Of a stretch of DNA of 64,000 nt, positions 30,233-39,679 are shown piece by piece (within the stretch, counting starts at the first letter, position 1; each line of letters begins with the position of its first letter). Source of the stretch: Gabonibacter massiliensis (lineage in GTDB: Bacteria; Bacteroidota; Bacteroidia; Bacteroidales; Marinifilaceae); NCBI GenBank assembly GCA_001487125.1, contig LN913013.1, positions 1,343,110 to 1,407,109 on the forward strand. The letters run 5' to 3'. Position numbers and translations under genes: made by a program. The notes under the pieces are model-generated. The model made no database searches and was not told the origin of the DNA. It saw nothing but the letters and a program-made list of their open reading frames with translations.

Positions 30233-30535
30233 TTAATCTTCTTTTTTCGGCAATTCGCCATTAATAGCAGCTTTCACCACCCCGATAGCTTCTTCTAAAC
30301 CTTCTGCAAACTTCTCGAAATCTTCCTTATACAAAAATACTTTATGCTTCTCGTAACTCGGATTTCCGTCTTTATCAAATTTCTTTTTACTCTCGGTAAT
30401 AGTAAGATAATAATCACTATTACGGGTTGCCTTCACATCAAAGAAATAGGTTCTTTTCCCTGCTTTCACTGCGTTAGAATAGATCTCCTCTCTATCAATC
30501 GTATCCATTCCTTCATTTTGTTCGTATCCTTCCAT
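30233..30535 (-). CDS. PUR-domain (DUF3276) nucleic-acid-binding protein, paralog 2
   Basis: A 100-residue paralog of the protein at 3990-4340. Both start MEGYE.NEGM and share KRTYFFDVKATRN, DYYLTITESKKKFDK and FLYKEDFEKFAEGL. It ends in ELPKKED, without the acidic tail of the longer copy. The family binds nucleic acid, but the role is unknown. The promoter core TTTTTCCTACATTTGA is identical to that of the first copy, so both were probably duplicated with their regulation. Monocistronic, with its own terminator. Confidence 0.93.
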   Translation of the reverse strand: MEGYEQNEGMDTIDREEIYSNAVKAGKRTYFFDVKATRNSDYYLTITESKKKFDKDGNPSYEKHKVFLYKEDFEKFAEGLEEAIGVVKAAINGELPKKED

Positions 30536-30565
30536 TGCTTTTGAATTTTATTTGACTTTGCTGCT

Positions 30566-30573
30566 CAAATGTA
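30566..30573 (-). promoter_or_regulatory. -7 element of second PUR-domain gene
   Basis: On the minus strand TACATTTG matches TAnnTTTG, embedded in the 16-base block TTTTTCCTACATTTGA shared with the promoter at 3941-3957. Confidence 0.55.
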
Positions 30574-30743
30574 GGAAAAACAAAGTAAAAATAAACTTTT
30601 TTAATCCTTTTTTTTTAACCTTTCTCCCCGATCAACGTAAAAAAAAGAATAGTATCATTTATACAGAATAAAATTTACCTTTTTCGAGCTATATATGCTT
30701 CAAAAAGCTAATTTTGAACTTATATTTTAAAATCCATATAAAA

Positions 30744-30959
30744 ATGATCTGGAAAATTTTTCTCATCGTTCTCGTACTAATCGGATTGGCTGTTATCGGC
30801 CTGGGTATCTCCACTTTTTTTTCCAAAAAGAAAAAATTCCCGGAAACTCATATCGGACGCAATAAAGCCATGAACGACCGGGGAATCAGTTGTGCAGCCA
30901 CGACCGATCGCAAAGAACGGGCGACCTACAAACCGATAGAGATTAAGAAGAACGACTAA
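30744..30959 (+). CDS. Small membrane-anchored protein of unknown function
   Basis: A 71-residue protein with one N-terminal transmembrane segment (IFLIVLVLIGLAVIGLGIST, about 4-23), a basic FSKKKKF, and a hydrophilic tail containing HIGRNKAMNDRGISCAAT. The start is ATG 30744, because the frame upstream opens only with a TTG and adds nothing hydrophobic. Similar one-helix proteins with a conserved tail occur in Bacteroidota by my recollection, but I do not know a function. The stop overlaps the converging CpsB-type gene by 4 bp. Confidence 0.7.
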   Translation: MIWKIFLIVLVLIGLAVIGLGISTFFSKKKKFPETHIGRNKAMNDRGISCAATTDRKERATYKPIEIKKND

Positions 30960-31681
30960 ATAGGTGAAAGTCTATAAGGACTGTATCTATTCAGTACATC
31001 ACTCTCTTTTGATTTTAAAAAGTCCTCCAACAACTCGATTTGTCTCAAGGAGTGAATGTCGCCCGACAAATAATCGATCAAACCTCTTTTCAATAAAACG
31101 TAAGCCCCTTTCCGGGCCTCTTTTCCGTAATACCCCGTGAACGACAAAAGGTTGACCTGCAAGCGGCATCCTTTACCTTTCAACTTCCGGCACGCTTTCT
31201 CAATATCCTCACCGTAAAAACGATAACGTTCCGGATGGGCCAACACCGGTTCGAAGCCCTCGGTTTGCAATTGAAATAACAACTCCTCGAAATAAAGAGA
31301 AGGAGCTAAAAAGCTATGTTCAAGCAACACGCGTTCCCCCCCGGATGCCATGATTTGTTTTTGCCCGATCAAATCGAACATATACCTTCCGACCCGATAT
31401 TCAGCTCCGATATCGGCATCCAAACGAATATCCTCCCGCTTCAAACGCTTCTCCAACTCTTCCCATCGTTTTCCTATATTCTCCGGTCCGTTCATCAGCA
31501 AGGGATAAACGATATGCGGGGTAAACGTGAAGCGCTTCACGCCCAATTTCAACATACGCTTCACGATCTCCGCCGCTTCCTCCACGGTTTTTACACCGTC
31601 ATCCAATCCCGGCAAAATGTGCGAATGCAAATCGTGCCCGTAAAAGAAATACTGCTTCACCGAACGTTTCCTGAAAAACAT
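30956..31681 (-). CDS. CpsB/CapC-family protein-tyrosine phosphatase (PHP fold)
   Basis: A 241-residue metal-dependent phosphatase of the PHP family that dephosphorylates Wzc-type tyrosine kinases in capsule loci. The metal-binding signature HDLHSHILPGLDDG (about 15-28) opens the protein. Further metal ligands are in TFTPH, EHSF, AHPERY and SGDIHS. It is the last gene of the capsule locus, 6 bp after the acetyltransferase gene and one gene after wzc, its likely target. Confidence 0.92.
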   Translation of the reverse strand: MFFRKRSVKQYFFYGHDLHSHILPGLDDGVKTVEEAAEIVKRMLKLGVKRFTFTPHIVYPLLMNGPENIGKRWEELEKRLKREDIRLDADIGAEYRVGRYMFDLIGQKQIMASGGERVLLEHSFLAPSLYFEELLFQLQTEGFEPVLAHPERYRFYGEDIEKACRKLKGKGCRLQVNLLSFTGYYGKEARKGAYVLLKRGLIDYLSGDIHSLRQIELLEDFLKSKESDVLNRYSPYRLSPI

Positions 31682-31687
31682 AAGCTT

Positions 31688-32263
31688 TCAAATTTTCACG
31701 ACAACGCCCTCTTGCAACCGGTACTTTTCCCCGCTTTCCGGACAAACAGCCACACCTTCCGCGTCAAAAATCAACCGGTACCCGTACTCGCTCATCCACC
31801 CCGTCTGCCGGGCCGGATTCCCTATCACGAGAGCATAATCGGGAACCGTTTTGGTCACGACCGCCCCCGCCCCGATAAAAGCATATCTGCCGATATCGTG
31901 ACCGCAAACGATCGTAGCGTTGGCCCCGATCGTGGCTCCCCTCTTTACAAGGGTTTTGGCGTATTGAGATTTCCGGTTCACGGCACTCCTCGGGTTCACC
32001 ACGTTGGTAAAAACACAGGAAGGCCCTAAAAACACATCGTCCTCGCAGGTTACACCCGTGTAAACGGATACGTTATTTTGTACCTTCACGTTATCTCCCA
32101 ACACCACCCCCGGAGAGATCACCACGTTCTGGCCGATATTACAATTCTTTCCCAATATACAACCGTCCATGATATGGCTAAAATGCCATATTTTACAACC
32201 GCTCCCGATCCGGCACTCCTTATCGATTACCGCTGTCTCGTGCGCAAAAAATTCAGTCTTCAT
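31688..32263 (-). CDS. WbpD-like UDP-amino-sugar N-acetyltransferase
   Basis: A hexapeptide-repeat acetyltransferase of 191 residues. It has the WbpD/WlbB opening ([20 protein letters not shown]), the left-handed beta-helix repeats, and [11 protein letters not shown] and [20 protein letters not shown]. Known members acetylate UDP-GlcNAc(3NH2)A to UDP-GlcNAc(3NAc)A. WbpA-, WbpB- and WbpE-like partners are present 24-28 kb away in the same locus. The start is ATG 32263, whose first 11 bases overlap the end of wzc. The C-terminus ([15 protein letters not shown]) is an extra small domain typical of this subgroup. Confidence 0.88.
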   Translation of the reverse strand: MKTEFFAHETAVIDKECRIGSGCKIWHFSHIMDGCILGKNCNIGQNVVISPGVVLGDNVKVQNNVSVYTGVTCEDDVFLGPSCVFTNVVNPRSAVNRKSQYAKTLVKRGATIGANATIVCGHDIGRYAFIGAGAVVTKTVPDYALVIGNPARQTGWMSEYGYRLIFDAEGVAVCPESGEKYRLQEGVVVKI

Positions 32264-34568
32264 CTCTCTTTGTATTTTGTCCGTAACCATAACCGTATTT
32301 AGCCCCGTAACCGTATCCGTAACCGCCCCGTCTGATCTTTATCCCGTTGACGACGATCCCCAGGTTAGGCAATCGTTTTTTCTTTTCCAAATCCGTAACC
32401 AACCTTAAATCTTTCCGATCCAACAGGTGAGCCCGTACGACATACACGCAGGCATCGGCCAACCGGCTTAATGTAAAGCCTTCCGCCAAAATACCCAAGG
32501 GAGGCGTATCCAACACGATGCAATCGAATTCTTCCTTTAATTCCGTTATCAACTCTTCCATCCGGGGACTGGCTATCAACTGGGTAGGATTAGGAGGTAC
32601 GCTTCCCCCGAATATAGCGTAAAGACAATCGTCTATCTTATTTATAATGTTCTTTTTATCATTTTCCATTCCGGCCAAGTAGGCGGACAATCCTTTATGA
32701 TGATCGCATTTAAGATAGAGATCCATCTTCGGATCTCGCAAATCACAACCGATAGCGATCGTCTTTTTACCGGATTTGGCATAAGCGTTGGCCAAATGGG
32801 CAGAAACAAGAGATTTACCCTCTTGAGGAATGGTCGAAGTCACCATGATAACGGGACATTCCGCCTGTCGTACCATATAATTCAAGTTCTCCCGGATCAG
32901 ATGCATGGATTCCGACATCATAAAATTCTCCTGAAAAACATCCCTCTCTCCTTCCGGCATTTCAGGCGTACTTCCCAATACAGGAGCGTTCACGGCCTTC
33001 TCGACATCTTCGGTATCCCGCACCTTGGAGTCCAACACATCCAATAGAAATATTCCCCCGAAAGGCAATGCAACTCCCAACACCAACCCGATCAACAGAA
33101 TCATGGATTTTTTCGGTGATACGGGACTCCCTTGCGTGTTCGGGTCTTCTATGATTTTCGCCATGGGTACGTACATCAATTTGGCGATCTCCGCTTCCTC
33201 CCGCTTTTGCATCAGGAACAGGAAAAGATTCTCCTTCAACCCCTGTTGCCGGGAGATCTCCCGGTATTGTTTCTCCTGCGTGGGTACCGACGTCAGTTTC
33301 TTATCCACCAACTGATTCTCTTTCTCCAAACTTTGTATCTTGATCTCCAATCCTTTCTCCACATTCTCTATCGCCATCCGGATATTCTCTTTCAATCCCC
33401 TTAACTGACTCTCTATTCCTTTTATCAAGGGGTTACTCTCCCGGGCCGTCTGCAACAATTTATTCCTTCGCAGGATCATCTCGTTATACTTCCCGATGCC
33501 GTTGTTCAACGCGACATCCGCCAACCCCAAGTTCTCGGGCAGCAAATGAAACCCAGCTTTCTGATCCAAAAAATCCCGTACGCTCCTCACCACGTCCAAA
33601 TCAGTCTCTAATTTCAACAACTCGGCCCCGGCCGATTTTTTCCGTTCCATAATAAAAGTTGCATCCGAAGCCAAATCAGTCAGACGATTCTGTTTTTTAA
33701 AGTTTTCTGCCCTATCCTCGATTTCACTTAATTCCTGATTGATCACCTCTAACCGGCTATTGATAAAATCCACCGTATTTGTCGATACAATCCGCTTATT
33801 ACTCACCCCGTTATCGTTATACGCCGCAATCAACCGATAAATCAAATCAATGGCCCGGGGAGGCAATTCGTCCTTCACGGAAAGTCCGACGGCATTGGTA
33901 TTCTTCTCCAAATTACTTATATCGAGTTTTCCGTAAAATACATCCGTGGCCACAGGGAAAGAATTGATACTCACCCGGTATTCTCCCTCTTTTACGTTCG
34001 CGGGCTCTTTCTCTATCGAAATCGAATACCCCCCTACCGTTATCCTTTCCGAGTAGTTTCCCTTAAAAACAGATTCTCCCTCCGGGGTTAAAACTTCCAC
34101 CCGATCATCTTTCCCTATACTCACATAAAACGAGGTATCCCGGATATTTTCCGGGTAATCGATCAAAATACGAAACGGGGCATTTTTATAAAATTCCTTT
34201 TCCCTTATTCCCCCTTCTTCAAAATAACGTACATTTAAATCCAACTCCTTCACCACCTCCCGCATCAGATTTTTCGAACGTAATTCGATCATCTCGTTTT
34301 CCACGAACACATCCCCCTGGAAAAAGCCCAACTCTTTCATCATGGCATTGGTTCCCAGCTCTCCCTTTCTCGAATCGTTTATCATTACTTTCGTTTCCAC
34401 GTTATACACGGGAACCCGACTCATATAGTAATAAATAGCTCCACCTAAACACAACGGTACACTAATTGCAAACCACCACCATCTATACAGGATCTTGTTA
34501 AGAAACTTGCGGAAATCAAAATTTTCCTCCTCTTCCACCAAAAACAGATCATTGTTCAACTCATTCAT
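32253..34568 (-). CDS. wzc: Wzc-type polysaccharide co-polymerase and tyrosine autokinase
   Basis: An inner-membrane protein of 771 residues controlling capsule chain length and export. The N-terminal Wzz domain carries the first membrane segment ([19 protein letters not shown], about 29-48). Coiled coils lie in the periplasmic part, and a second membrane segment ([21 protein letters not shown], just over 20 residues) follows SPVSPKK. The cytoplasmic BY-kinase has Walker [11 protein letters not shown]' GCDLRDPK and Walker B CIVLDTPP. The C-terminus is a tyrosine cluster of GYGYG repeats (about 750-765) for autophosphorylation. It is flanked by the wza-like and wbpD-like genes, and the cognate phosphatase gene is nearby. 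Confidence 0.95.
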   Translation of the reverse strand: MNELNNDLFLVEEEENFDFRKFLNKILYRWWWFAISVPLCLGGAIYYYMSRVPVYNVETKVMINDSRKGELGTNAMMKELGFFQGDVFVENEMIELRSKNLMREVVKELDLNVRYFEEGGIREKEFYKNAPFRILIDYPENIRDTSFYVSIGKDDRVEVLTPEGESVFKGNYSERITVGGYSISIEKEPANVKEGEYRVSINSFPVATDVFYGKLDISNLEKNTNAVGLSVKDELPPRAIDLIYRLIAAYNDNGVSNKRIVSTNTVDFINSRLEVINQELSEIEDRAENFKKQNRLTDLASDATFIMERKKSAGAELLKLETDLDVVRSVRDFLDQKAGFHLLPENLGLADVALNNGIGKYNEMILRRNKLLQTARESNPLIKGIESQLRGLKENIRMAIENVEKGLEIKIQSLEKENQLVDKKLTSVPTQEKQYREISRQQGLKENLFLFLMQKREEAEIAKLMYVPMAKIIEDPNTQGSPVSPKKSMILLIGLVLGVALPFGGIFLLDVLDSKVRDTEDVEKAVNAPVLGSTPEMPEGERDVFQENFMMSESMHLIRENLNYMVRQAECPVIMVTSTIPQEGKSLVSAHLANAYAKSGKKTIAIGCDLRDPKMDLYLKCDHHKGLSAYLAGMENDKKNIINKIDDCLYAIFGGSVPPNPTQLIASPRMEELITELKEEFDCIVLDTPPLGILAEGFTLSRLADACVYVVRAHLLDRKDLRLVTDLEKKKRLPNLGIVVNGIKIRRGGYGYGYGAKYGYGYGQNTKRDED

Positions 34569-34595
34569 AAGCCTGATATTATTTTACACACACTA

Positions 34596-35369
34596 TTACC
34601 TGACAATTAAAGCGATTATCGCCACCATCGTGGAGACGCTCGACAATATATAGGGTAGGAAAGCACCCGCATTTCCCCCGGCTATCCGTCCCCGGTTCGG
34701 CTCCACGTAAATCACGTCATTCTGCCGCAAAAAGAAAAAAGGAGTATCCATAAACTCCGTAGAGGTCAGATCGATCCGGGCAAACTGCTTCTCTCCGTCC
34801 ACTTCCCGCACGACCAACACGTTTTTCCGTTTGGCATTAATCTGCAAATCCCCCGCCATTCCCAAAGCATCCAGAATGGAAATACGCTCTCCCAACACCT
34901 TATAGCTTCCCGGATTTTTCACCTCTCCCAATACGGTCACCCTGAAATTCAAATATTGTACGGTCACGATCGGATTCTTCAAATATTTACCCAATCGCTC
35001 CTTCAGCGAATCGGCCAACTCGTTTCGGGTCATTCCCATCACCCTCAATTTACCCAACACGGGAAAATCGATACTTCCCTCCTTATCGACAAGATATCCC
35101 TGGGGAACCTGTTGATTAGACGAACCTACCGTCTCCCTCCCCAAACCGATCATCGGCGTATTAAAAGGAAGTGCCGCCTCCACATCGTCACAGGAAACGA
35201 TGATCGACAACAGATCATCCGGCTGAATCACCGTTTTATACTCGCACTCGGCTTTAATTCGTTTATTCACGTCGGCATCCTGTAAATAAACCACCTTTTT
35301 ACTCGATCCGCAGGAGGCACACAACAGGCCCCCCAACAGAATCCACACTCCATTTTTCAAAAGTCCCAT
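34596..35369 (-). CDS. wza: Wza-like polysaccharide export lipoprotein
   Basis: An outer-membrane export lipoprotein of 257 residues. The signal peptide ends in the lipobox CASC with the cysteine near residue 20. The polysaccharide export domain (YKTVIQPDDLLSIIVS, about 45-60) and an SLBB domain (VTVLGEVKNPGSYKV, about 148-162) follow. A C-terminal hydrophobic stretch (FLPYILSSVSTMVAIIALIV) may serve as the membrane-spanning part. It forms the exit channel with Wzc, whose gene is 27 bp downstream. Confidence 0.95.
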   Translation of the reverse strand: MGLLKNGVWILLGGLLCASCGSSKKVVYLQDADVNKRIKAECEYKTVIQPDDLLSIIVSCDDVEAALPFNTPMIGLGRETVGSSNQQVPQGYLVDKEGSIDFPVLGKLRVMGMTRNELADSLKERLGKYLKNPIVTVQYLNFRVTVLGEVKNPGSYKVLGERISILDALGMAGDLQINAKRKNVLVVREVDGEKQFARIDLTSTEFMDTPFFFLRQNDVIYVEPNRGRIAGGNAGAFLPYILSSVSTMVAIIALIVR

Positions 35370-35409
35370 ATAATTAAAATTTATTGATTTAACGAAAGTC
35401 GAATAGACC

Positions 35410-35520
35410 TGAAAATTTATTTTTGATTTATGATTCAGTCCGTGATTTTGCCATCTTTAAATCGTAAATCTAAAATCCAAAATCGTAAATCTTTTTAATC
35501 TCAGAATCCCTTAATTCATT
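35410..35520. repeat. Octamer-type intergenic element (copy 5, variant)
   Basis: A variant with GATTTATGATTCAGTCCGTG, then AAATCGTAAATCTAAAATCC and AATCTCAGAATCCCTTAATT. The same wording recurs at 38008-38090. It lies upstream of the wza start. Confidence 0.65.
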
Positions 35521-35616
35521 TTTCTACTACCCGTTACGATTTTTCTCGGTAATGTCATTCATTACCGTCCATATTTTTTGTTTATTCCTCCAAATTAATT
35601 TTAGGAAACAGAGTAA

Positions 35617-35946
35617 CTATTCAGAGAGATTATTTAAGAAATAGTTCAGATAAGTTCTCAAAATATCAGGATTTCTCCTTACATCCCAGATCATTGCAAT
35701 ATAAATTTTATCAGAACTCAAACAATAAAAAATTTTAGTTCTCTTATTGACGATCACTACACGTAAAGATTTTATTTCTCCCAATTTAACCTCTTTACCG
35801 ATTAAAGGAGAATCTTTTAATAACGTAATTTTTTGATAAAGCGTTGCACGAACTCTCGAGGCTACCTGATGACTCCAAGATTGATTCAAATAAAAAATCA
35901 AATCCTTTAACGTAGTAATAGCCAAATCAGTCCACACTACTTCCAT
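35617..35946 (-). CDS. RelE/ParE-family toxin
   Basis: A 109-residue protein of the type II toxin superfamily. It has the ParE-like helical start (VVWTDLAITTLKDLIFYLNQSW, just over 20 residues; residues 3-24), then strands with KSLRVVIVNKRTKIFYCLSSDKIYIAMIWDVRRNP. The final DVRRNP matches the conserved arginine-containing end of this family. The target (gyrase or ribosome) cannot be told from the sequence. The start overlaps the antitoxin gene by 10 bp. Confidence 0.85.
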   Translation of the reverse strand: MEVVWTDLAITTLKDLIFYLNQSWSHQVASRVRATLYQKITLLKDSPLIGKEVKLGEIKSLRVVIVNKRTKIFYCLSSDKIYIAMIWDVRRNPDILRTYLNYFLNNLSE

Positions 35947-36197
35947 CCCATTTTTTTATCTATTTCATCAAACACTTCTTCCGTGGTGTAAAAAGGTCCT
36001 CCTTTGGCGATCAGTTTATCGGTATAATCAGCAACTTGCTGCAACAACTCTTCAGGCAATTCATATTCCTTCACTTTCTCTTCTTGTTTTAGTAATGAAT
36101 TGACAAAAGAATAAACCTCTTTGAGTTTATCTTCATTTAATTCCATCACTTTGCGAAGGATATCAACCCGTAGTGTATCTGCTGTCATTGCTTTCAT
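35937..36197 (-). CDS. Antitoxin partner of the ParE/RelE toxin
   Basis: An 86-residue protein encoded directly upstream of the toxin, with overlapping ends. The N-terminal two-thirds is helical (DILRKVMELNEDKLKEVYSF). The C-terminal part is charged (GPFYTTEEVFDEIDKKMGWK), as expected for a toxin-wrapping tail. The DNA-binding fold is not obvious. It is called an antitoxin from position, size and coupling. Confidence 0.75.
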   Translation of the reverse strand: MKAMTADTLRVDILRKVMELNEDKLKEVYSFVNSLLKQEEKVKEYELPEELLQQVADYTDKLIAKGGPFYTTEEVFDEIDKKMGWK

Positions 36198-36287
36198 AGT
36201 CTTTCTCCTTATTCTTACAAATATAGAAAATAATTTTGTCTATTCCTACCATTCATATTTTACTGAAATCATAATCTTCTGAATCGT

Positions 36288-37724
36288 CTAATCACAGAAT
36301 CCCTCTATTGTTAATCGTACCATCACTCCGACATTCTCCCGTAACAAGTTTCCTTCGTCCCCATAAATTCCGGCTTCCGTTTTAAACGGTAATCTTCTCC
36401 AGGGAATTCCGACCTCCATTCCCCATGAACATTGTCGTTTTACCCGCTCAAAAGGCTCCCGGTATCTCCCGTAATTCAACGAATAGGAAAACCTTCCCCA
36501 ATAAGAAACCTTCCCGGCAATCCACCCTTTGATCCCTAAATAATGAGCGATCACCCGGTTATTATACATCCCGATAACGACGCCCTCCTTATTCTTTGGG
36601 TTCGGCAACAAAAAAGGCGTTCCGATGATTCGCCCGTCTGTCGTCCATCCCGATTTATATTCACCATGTAAAAAATAATCATCCCTTCCCCCCACCTTCT
36701 TCCATCCGTAGCCGGGAGCATCAGGATCTTGCTTTTCCATCTCCGCGGGAGTTGCCGGACGGTCGTGATACGGTCCCGACTGGTATTTGGTATAAAGGAA
36801 CTCGTAGATCACATCCGTACACCATCCCGACCGATTCCCCGCCCCGTAATAAAAGGCATAAATCCCGTCGGGGAACGAACGGAAATCCGTTCCCGAACCA
36901 TCCTCGAAAGGAATATCATGGTAAAACGTCAACGTGTAACGGTCTCCCTTGTAATTAATCCTCAAATGCTCCCGTCCCAAATGGTTTCCCAGGGCATTGT
37001 TCTGTGCACTGCCCGAAGCATCACTCCCTCCTTCGCTACCGGCCACGATACGGATATAGTCTTTCAAAGAGGAGGGCTGTTTTCCCAAATCAGGTGAAAT
37101 TCCGCCCCACTGGGCATAATGATCCAATCCCACGATGATATCCCATCGTCTATGCGGCGTAATCCGTAGAAATAGCGACTTATGATGCAGGCGCACCTTC
37201 TCCGCGTACCGTTTCCCGATCATCCGGTAATCCCCGTAACTAAAACGGAAAGCCAATACCTTGCCTATAAAAGGTAAAGGTATATACTCGCTTCGCAAAT
37301 TATACCCCGGATTCACCCGTGCATTACCCGATTGAACAAAATCCCCGTTGGTCGAAGAGACCCCGTTGTATTGCGTGTCCGGATGTATCATCCCGATATC
37401 CAAACGTAATCGCCTCCAACGGGCACTCGCGTACAACTCATCCACTGACACCCGGTTATTCCCTTTCTCACCTATCCCCACACCCGAAAAACCATAAGCC
37501 GTTTGAATCTTCCTTCCCTCCCGGAAATCGGAAAACAACCCAAGCCTCAACACCCCTCCCGCCCGATCCGGCATAGCTCCCCAGCGATCCCTGCCCATCC
37601 AAAAAGGCAAAACACCCCCTCTCCCGGCATAACCGCTAAGCTCCCCGACATACCCCACCTCCCGCTTTTGCGCACAAAGAACAAAGGATAATAACAACAT
37701 TATCCCGAATAAAATAGCCTTCAA
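36288..37724 (-). CDS. Wzi-family capsule assembly outer membrane protein
   Basis: A 478-residue outer-membrane barrel of the capsule assembly Wzi family (PF14052), thought to bind capsule at the cell surface. A signal peptide (KAILFGIMLLLSFVLCAQ) is followed by LPFWMGRDRWG and many amphipathic strands, with DELYASARWRRLRLDIGM (about 89-106) typical of the family. The start codon is TTG at 37724: no ATG precedes the signal peptide, and the codon directly abuts octamer element copy 6. Confidence 0.85.
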   Translation of the reverse strand: MKAILFGIMLLLSFVLCAQKREVGYVGELSGYAGRGGVLPFWMGRDRWGAMPDRAGGVLRLGLFSDFREGRKIQTAYGFSGVGIGEKGNNRVSVDELYASARWRRLRLDIGMIHPDTQYNGVSSTNGDFVQSGNARVNPGYNLRSEYIPLPFIGKVLAFRFSYGDYRMIGKRYAEKVRLHHKSLFLRITPHRRWDIIVGLDHYAQWGGISPDLGKQPSSLKDYIRIVAGSEGGSDASGSAQNNALGNHLGREHLRINYKGDRYTLTFYHDIPFEDGSGTDFRSFPDGIYAFYYGAGNRSGWCTDVIYEFLYTKYQSGPYHDRPATPAEMEKQDPDAPGYGWKKVGGRDDYFLHGEYKSGWTTDGRIIGTPFLLPNPKNKEGVVIGMYNNRVIAHYLGIKGWIAGKVSYWGRFSYSLNYGRYREPFERVKRQCSWGMEVGIPWRRLPFKTEAGIYGDEGNLLRENVGVMVRLTIEGFCD

Positions 37725-37880
37725 TAATTGTAAATTTTAAATTGTAGATCCGATAAATTCTGTAATTCTGTGATTCAATGATTTAGTAATTCCGTGATTC
37801 TGTGATTTGAATTTAATCACCAAATCATCTAATCGCATAATCATTATATCTCCCAATCCCTAAATCATCTAATCCTTTTA
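37725..37880. repeat. Octamer-type intergenic element (copy 6, full)
   Basis: The first bases are the leader of the wzi-family gene. AATTGTAAATTTTAAATTGT is followed by ATAAATTCTGTAATTCTGTG, several TGATTN units, and then AATCNNNN units (CAAATCATCTAATCGCATAA). Closely similar to copies 3, 9 and 10. Confidence 0.85.
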
Positions 37881-37989
37881 TTGGAAAAGAATCCCACTCT
37901 TTTATATTATAAATAAAGTGCTATCCATCTGCTTTTGAATAGCACCACCCTAAAATTCATGATAAAACAGATAATTTCGACTGCAAATC
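37881..37989. other. Intergenic DNA with a GTGCTAT...ATAGCAC hairpin
   Basis: Between element copies 6 and 7 is a stem GTGCTAT/ATAGCAC with a 14-base loop (about 37919-37946), related to the hairpin at 24368-24402. Nothing else is recognised. Confidence 0.45.
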
Positions 37990-38092
37990 GCTGATTGTAA
38001 AATAATTTTTAATTTACGATTTATGATTCAGTCAGTGATTTTATCATCTTTAACTCATAAATCTAAAATCCGAAATCGTAAATCTTTTTCTG
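37990..38092. repeat. Octamer-type intergenic element (copy 7, variant)
   Basis: GATTTATGATTCAGTCAGTG and AATCTAAAATCCGAAATCGT follow GATTGTAAAATAATTTTTAA. It is near-identical in wording to copy 5, and it precedes the ORF6N C-terminal remnant in the same way as copy 8 precedes the intact ORF6N end. Confidence 0.65.
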
Positions 38093-38116
38093 TCATTTAA
38101 CAAATCCTATAGGATT
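38093..38116 (-). pseudogene. Remnant of an ORF6N gene 3' end
   Basis: The minus strand encodes NPIGFVK and a stop, identical to the last residues of the intact ORF6N protein at 38863-39432. The flanking TTTTTCTGTCATTT is shared with that gene's end as well. It lies about 70 bp downstream of the other ORF6N gene, which ends with a different sequence. Confidence 0.7.
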
Positions 38117-38187
38117 ACATTTTACATGTACCGATTTGATTTTCAAGTGCGATTGTTAATAATTTATGTTTTGGTATCACGTTAGTA

Positions 38188-38766
38188 TCATTTTTTACCT
38201 TCATAATCCGGTAATATGTACCCGATCCGATTCCTCTCTTTTAATCCCCGGTCTTTTGCTTGCAACTCGGACAAGGTCTGATTTATTAATTCGAGTTGCA
38301 TTCTAGTATCTTCATTTATGTCGTTTTGATCCATAAAAACCTCTTCCATATACTGTTTAAGTTCCTTTATTCGGTTTTCTAATATTTCGATTTTATCACC
38401 TGAAGGACTGTATAGAACTTGTCGCACGGCAATGAAAGCACGCATGATATTAATATTTATTTCGATGGCAACCTCACTATTCAAAATAGAAGAAAGCATC
38501 GCTACACCCGATTCTGTAAAAGCAAAAGGAAGGTATCTAATACCACCCCTCTTGTTTGAGGTCACAATTTGTGACCTCAAAGTACCGAATTCTTCTTTAG
38601 TAAGTTTAAACATAAAGTCCACAGGAAATCGTCTTATATTACGTTTTACGGATTGTTTCAATACCTTTGTTTCTGTTCCGTACATTTCCGCAAGGTCGAA
38701 ATCCAACATCACCTTCTGACCTCGTATTTCATATATCTTACTTCGAATTAGTTGTAGTTGATCCAT
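38188..38766 (-). CDS. ORF6N domain protein, copy 1
   Basis: A 192-residue protein with an ORF6N domain (PF10543, about residues 1-95: [40 protein letters not shown]), a DNA-binding-type domain found in phage antirepressors and mobile-element proteins, followed by a helical region ([20 protein letters not shown], about 125-144). It is about 60% alike by eye to copy 2. The C-terminus (ILPDYEGKK) differs from copy 2, and the lost end is found as a remnant downstream. Role unknown. Confidence 0.88.
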   Translation of the reverse strand: MDQLQLIRSKIYEIRGQKVMLDFDLAEMYGTETKVLKQSVKRNIRRFPVDFMFKLTKEEFGTLRSQIVTSNKRGGIRYLPFAFTESGVAMLSSILNSEVAIEININIMRAFIAVRQVLYSPSGDKIEILENRIKELKQYMEEVFMDQNDINEDTRMQLELINQTLSELQAKDRGLKERNRIGYILPDYEGKK

Positions 38767-38862
38767 TCTGATTGTAAATTAATTTACAATTTATGATTAA
38801 GATTCTGATCTTACCCTCTTTAAATCGTCAATCTAAAATCTACAATCGTCAATCTTTTTCTG
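38767..38862. repeat. Octamer-type intergenic element (copy 8)
   Basis: It begins at the base before the start codon of ORF6N copy 1: GATTGTAAATTAATTTACAA, then AATCGTCAATCTAAAATCTA. The right end runs into the stop of ORF6N copy 2. Confidence 0.7.
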
Positions 38863-39432
38863 TCATTTGACAAATCCGATAGGATTACGCGGCTTATTTT
38901 CCAATTTCTTTTGTGCTTGTAATTCTGCCAACGTTTGATTGATAAGCTCCAATTGCATCCGGGTATCATCATTAATATCATTGTAATCAACGAATACCGA
39001 TTCTATGTACTTCTTAAACTCTTTTAATTCGCTTTGAAGCTCTGATACCTTATCCGCCGGGATCTCACTTATCACTTGACGAACAGCAACAAAAGCACGC
39101 ATTACATTGATATTTACCTGAATTGCAATATCGGAATTTAATATTCCTGAAAGCATTGCTAAACCTTGTTCTGTAAAAGCATACGGAAGTTTACGAACTC
39201 CACCCCAACTTGATCTTCCAAAATGGAATATCAAGTTTACTTTTAATTGATCAAATTCCTCTTCCGTGAGTTGAAACATGAAATCGCCGGGAAAACGTTT
39301 AATATTCCGTTGAACAGCCTTATTCAAATTACCGGTTGTAACCCTATACAATTCAGCCAAATCTTTATCAATCATCACCTTCCGACCCCGTATCTCGTAA
39401 ATCTTACTTCGAATTAGTTGTAGTTGATCCAT
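38863..39432 (-). CDS. ORF6N domain protein, copy 2
   Basis: A 189-residue protein. The start is ATG 39432 ([20 protein letters not shown]), matching copy 1 exactly; the open frame to 39480 is element sequence. The ORF6N domain (about 1-95) with TGNLNKAVQRNIKRFPGDFMFQL (split) is followed by a helical tail and NPIGFVK at the end. The tandem arrangement with copy 1, and shared flanks, indicate a duplication. Possibly a regulator from a mobile element; no phage genes are nearby. Confidence 0.88.
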   Translation of the reverse strand: MDQLQLIRSKIYEIRGRKVMIDKDLAELYRVTTGNLNKAVQRNIKRFPGDFMFQLTEEEFDQLKVNLIFHFGRSSWGGVRKLPYAFTEQGLAMLSGILNSDIAIQVNINVMRAFVAVRQVISEIPADKVSELQSELKEFKKYIESVFVDYNDINDDTRMQLELINQTLAELQAQKKLENKPRNPIGFVK

Positions 39433-39580
39433 TCTGATTGTAAATTTTAAATTGTAGACCCGATAAATTCTGCGATTCAATGAATTAGTGATTCCGTGAT
39501 TTAAATTTAATCACGAAATCACCTAATCACCTAATCCTCTAATCACTTAATTCTTTAATCTCTAAATCACTTAATCATTA
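39433..39580. repeat. Octamer-type intergenic element (copy 9, full)
   Basis: It abuts the start codon of ORF6N copy 2. GATTGTAAATTTTAAATTGT, ATAAATTCTGCGATTCAATG, then CGAAATCACCTAATCACCTA and further AATCNNNN units up to AATCATTATA. Confidence 0.85.
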
Positions 39581-39679
39581 TATTTCATTCCCGATACATT
39601 ATCACGATATTTAGGCCTACAATACTTAAGTTTTTATAAGATTTCCGTTTTCACGACAAAGATTTGAACACTGACTCTT

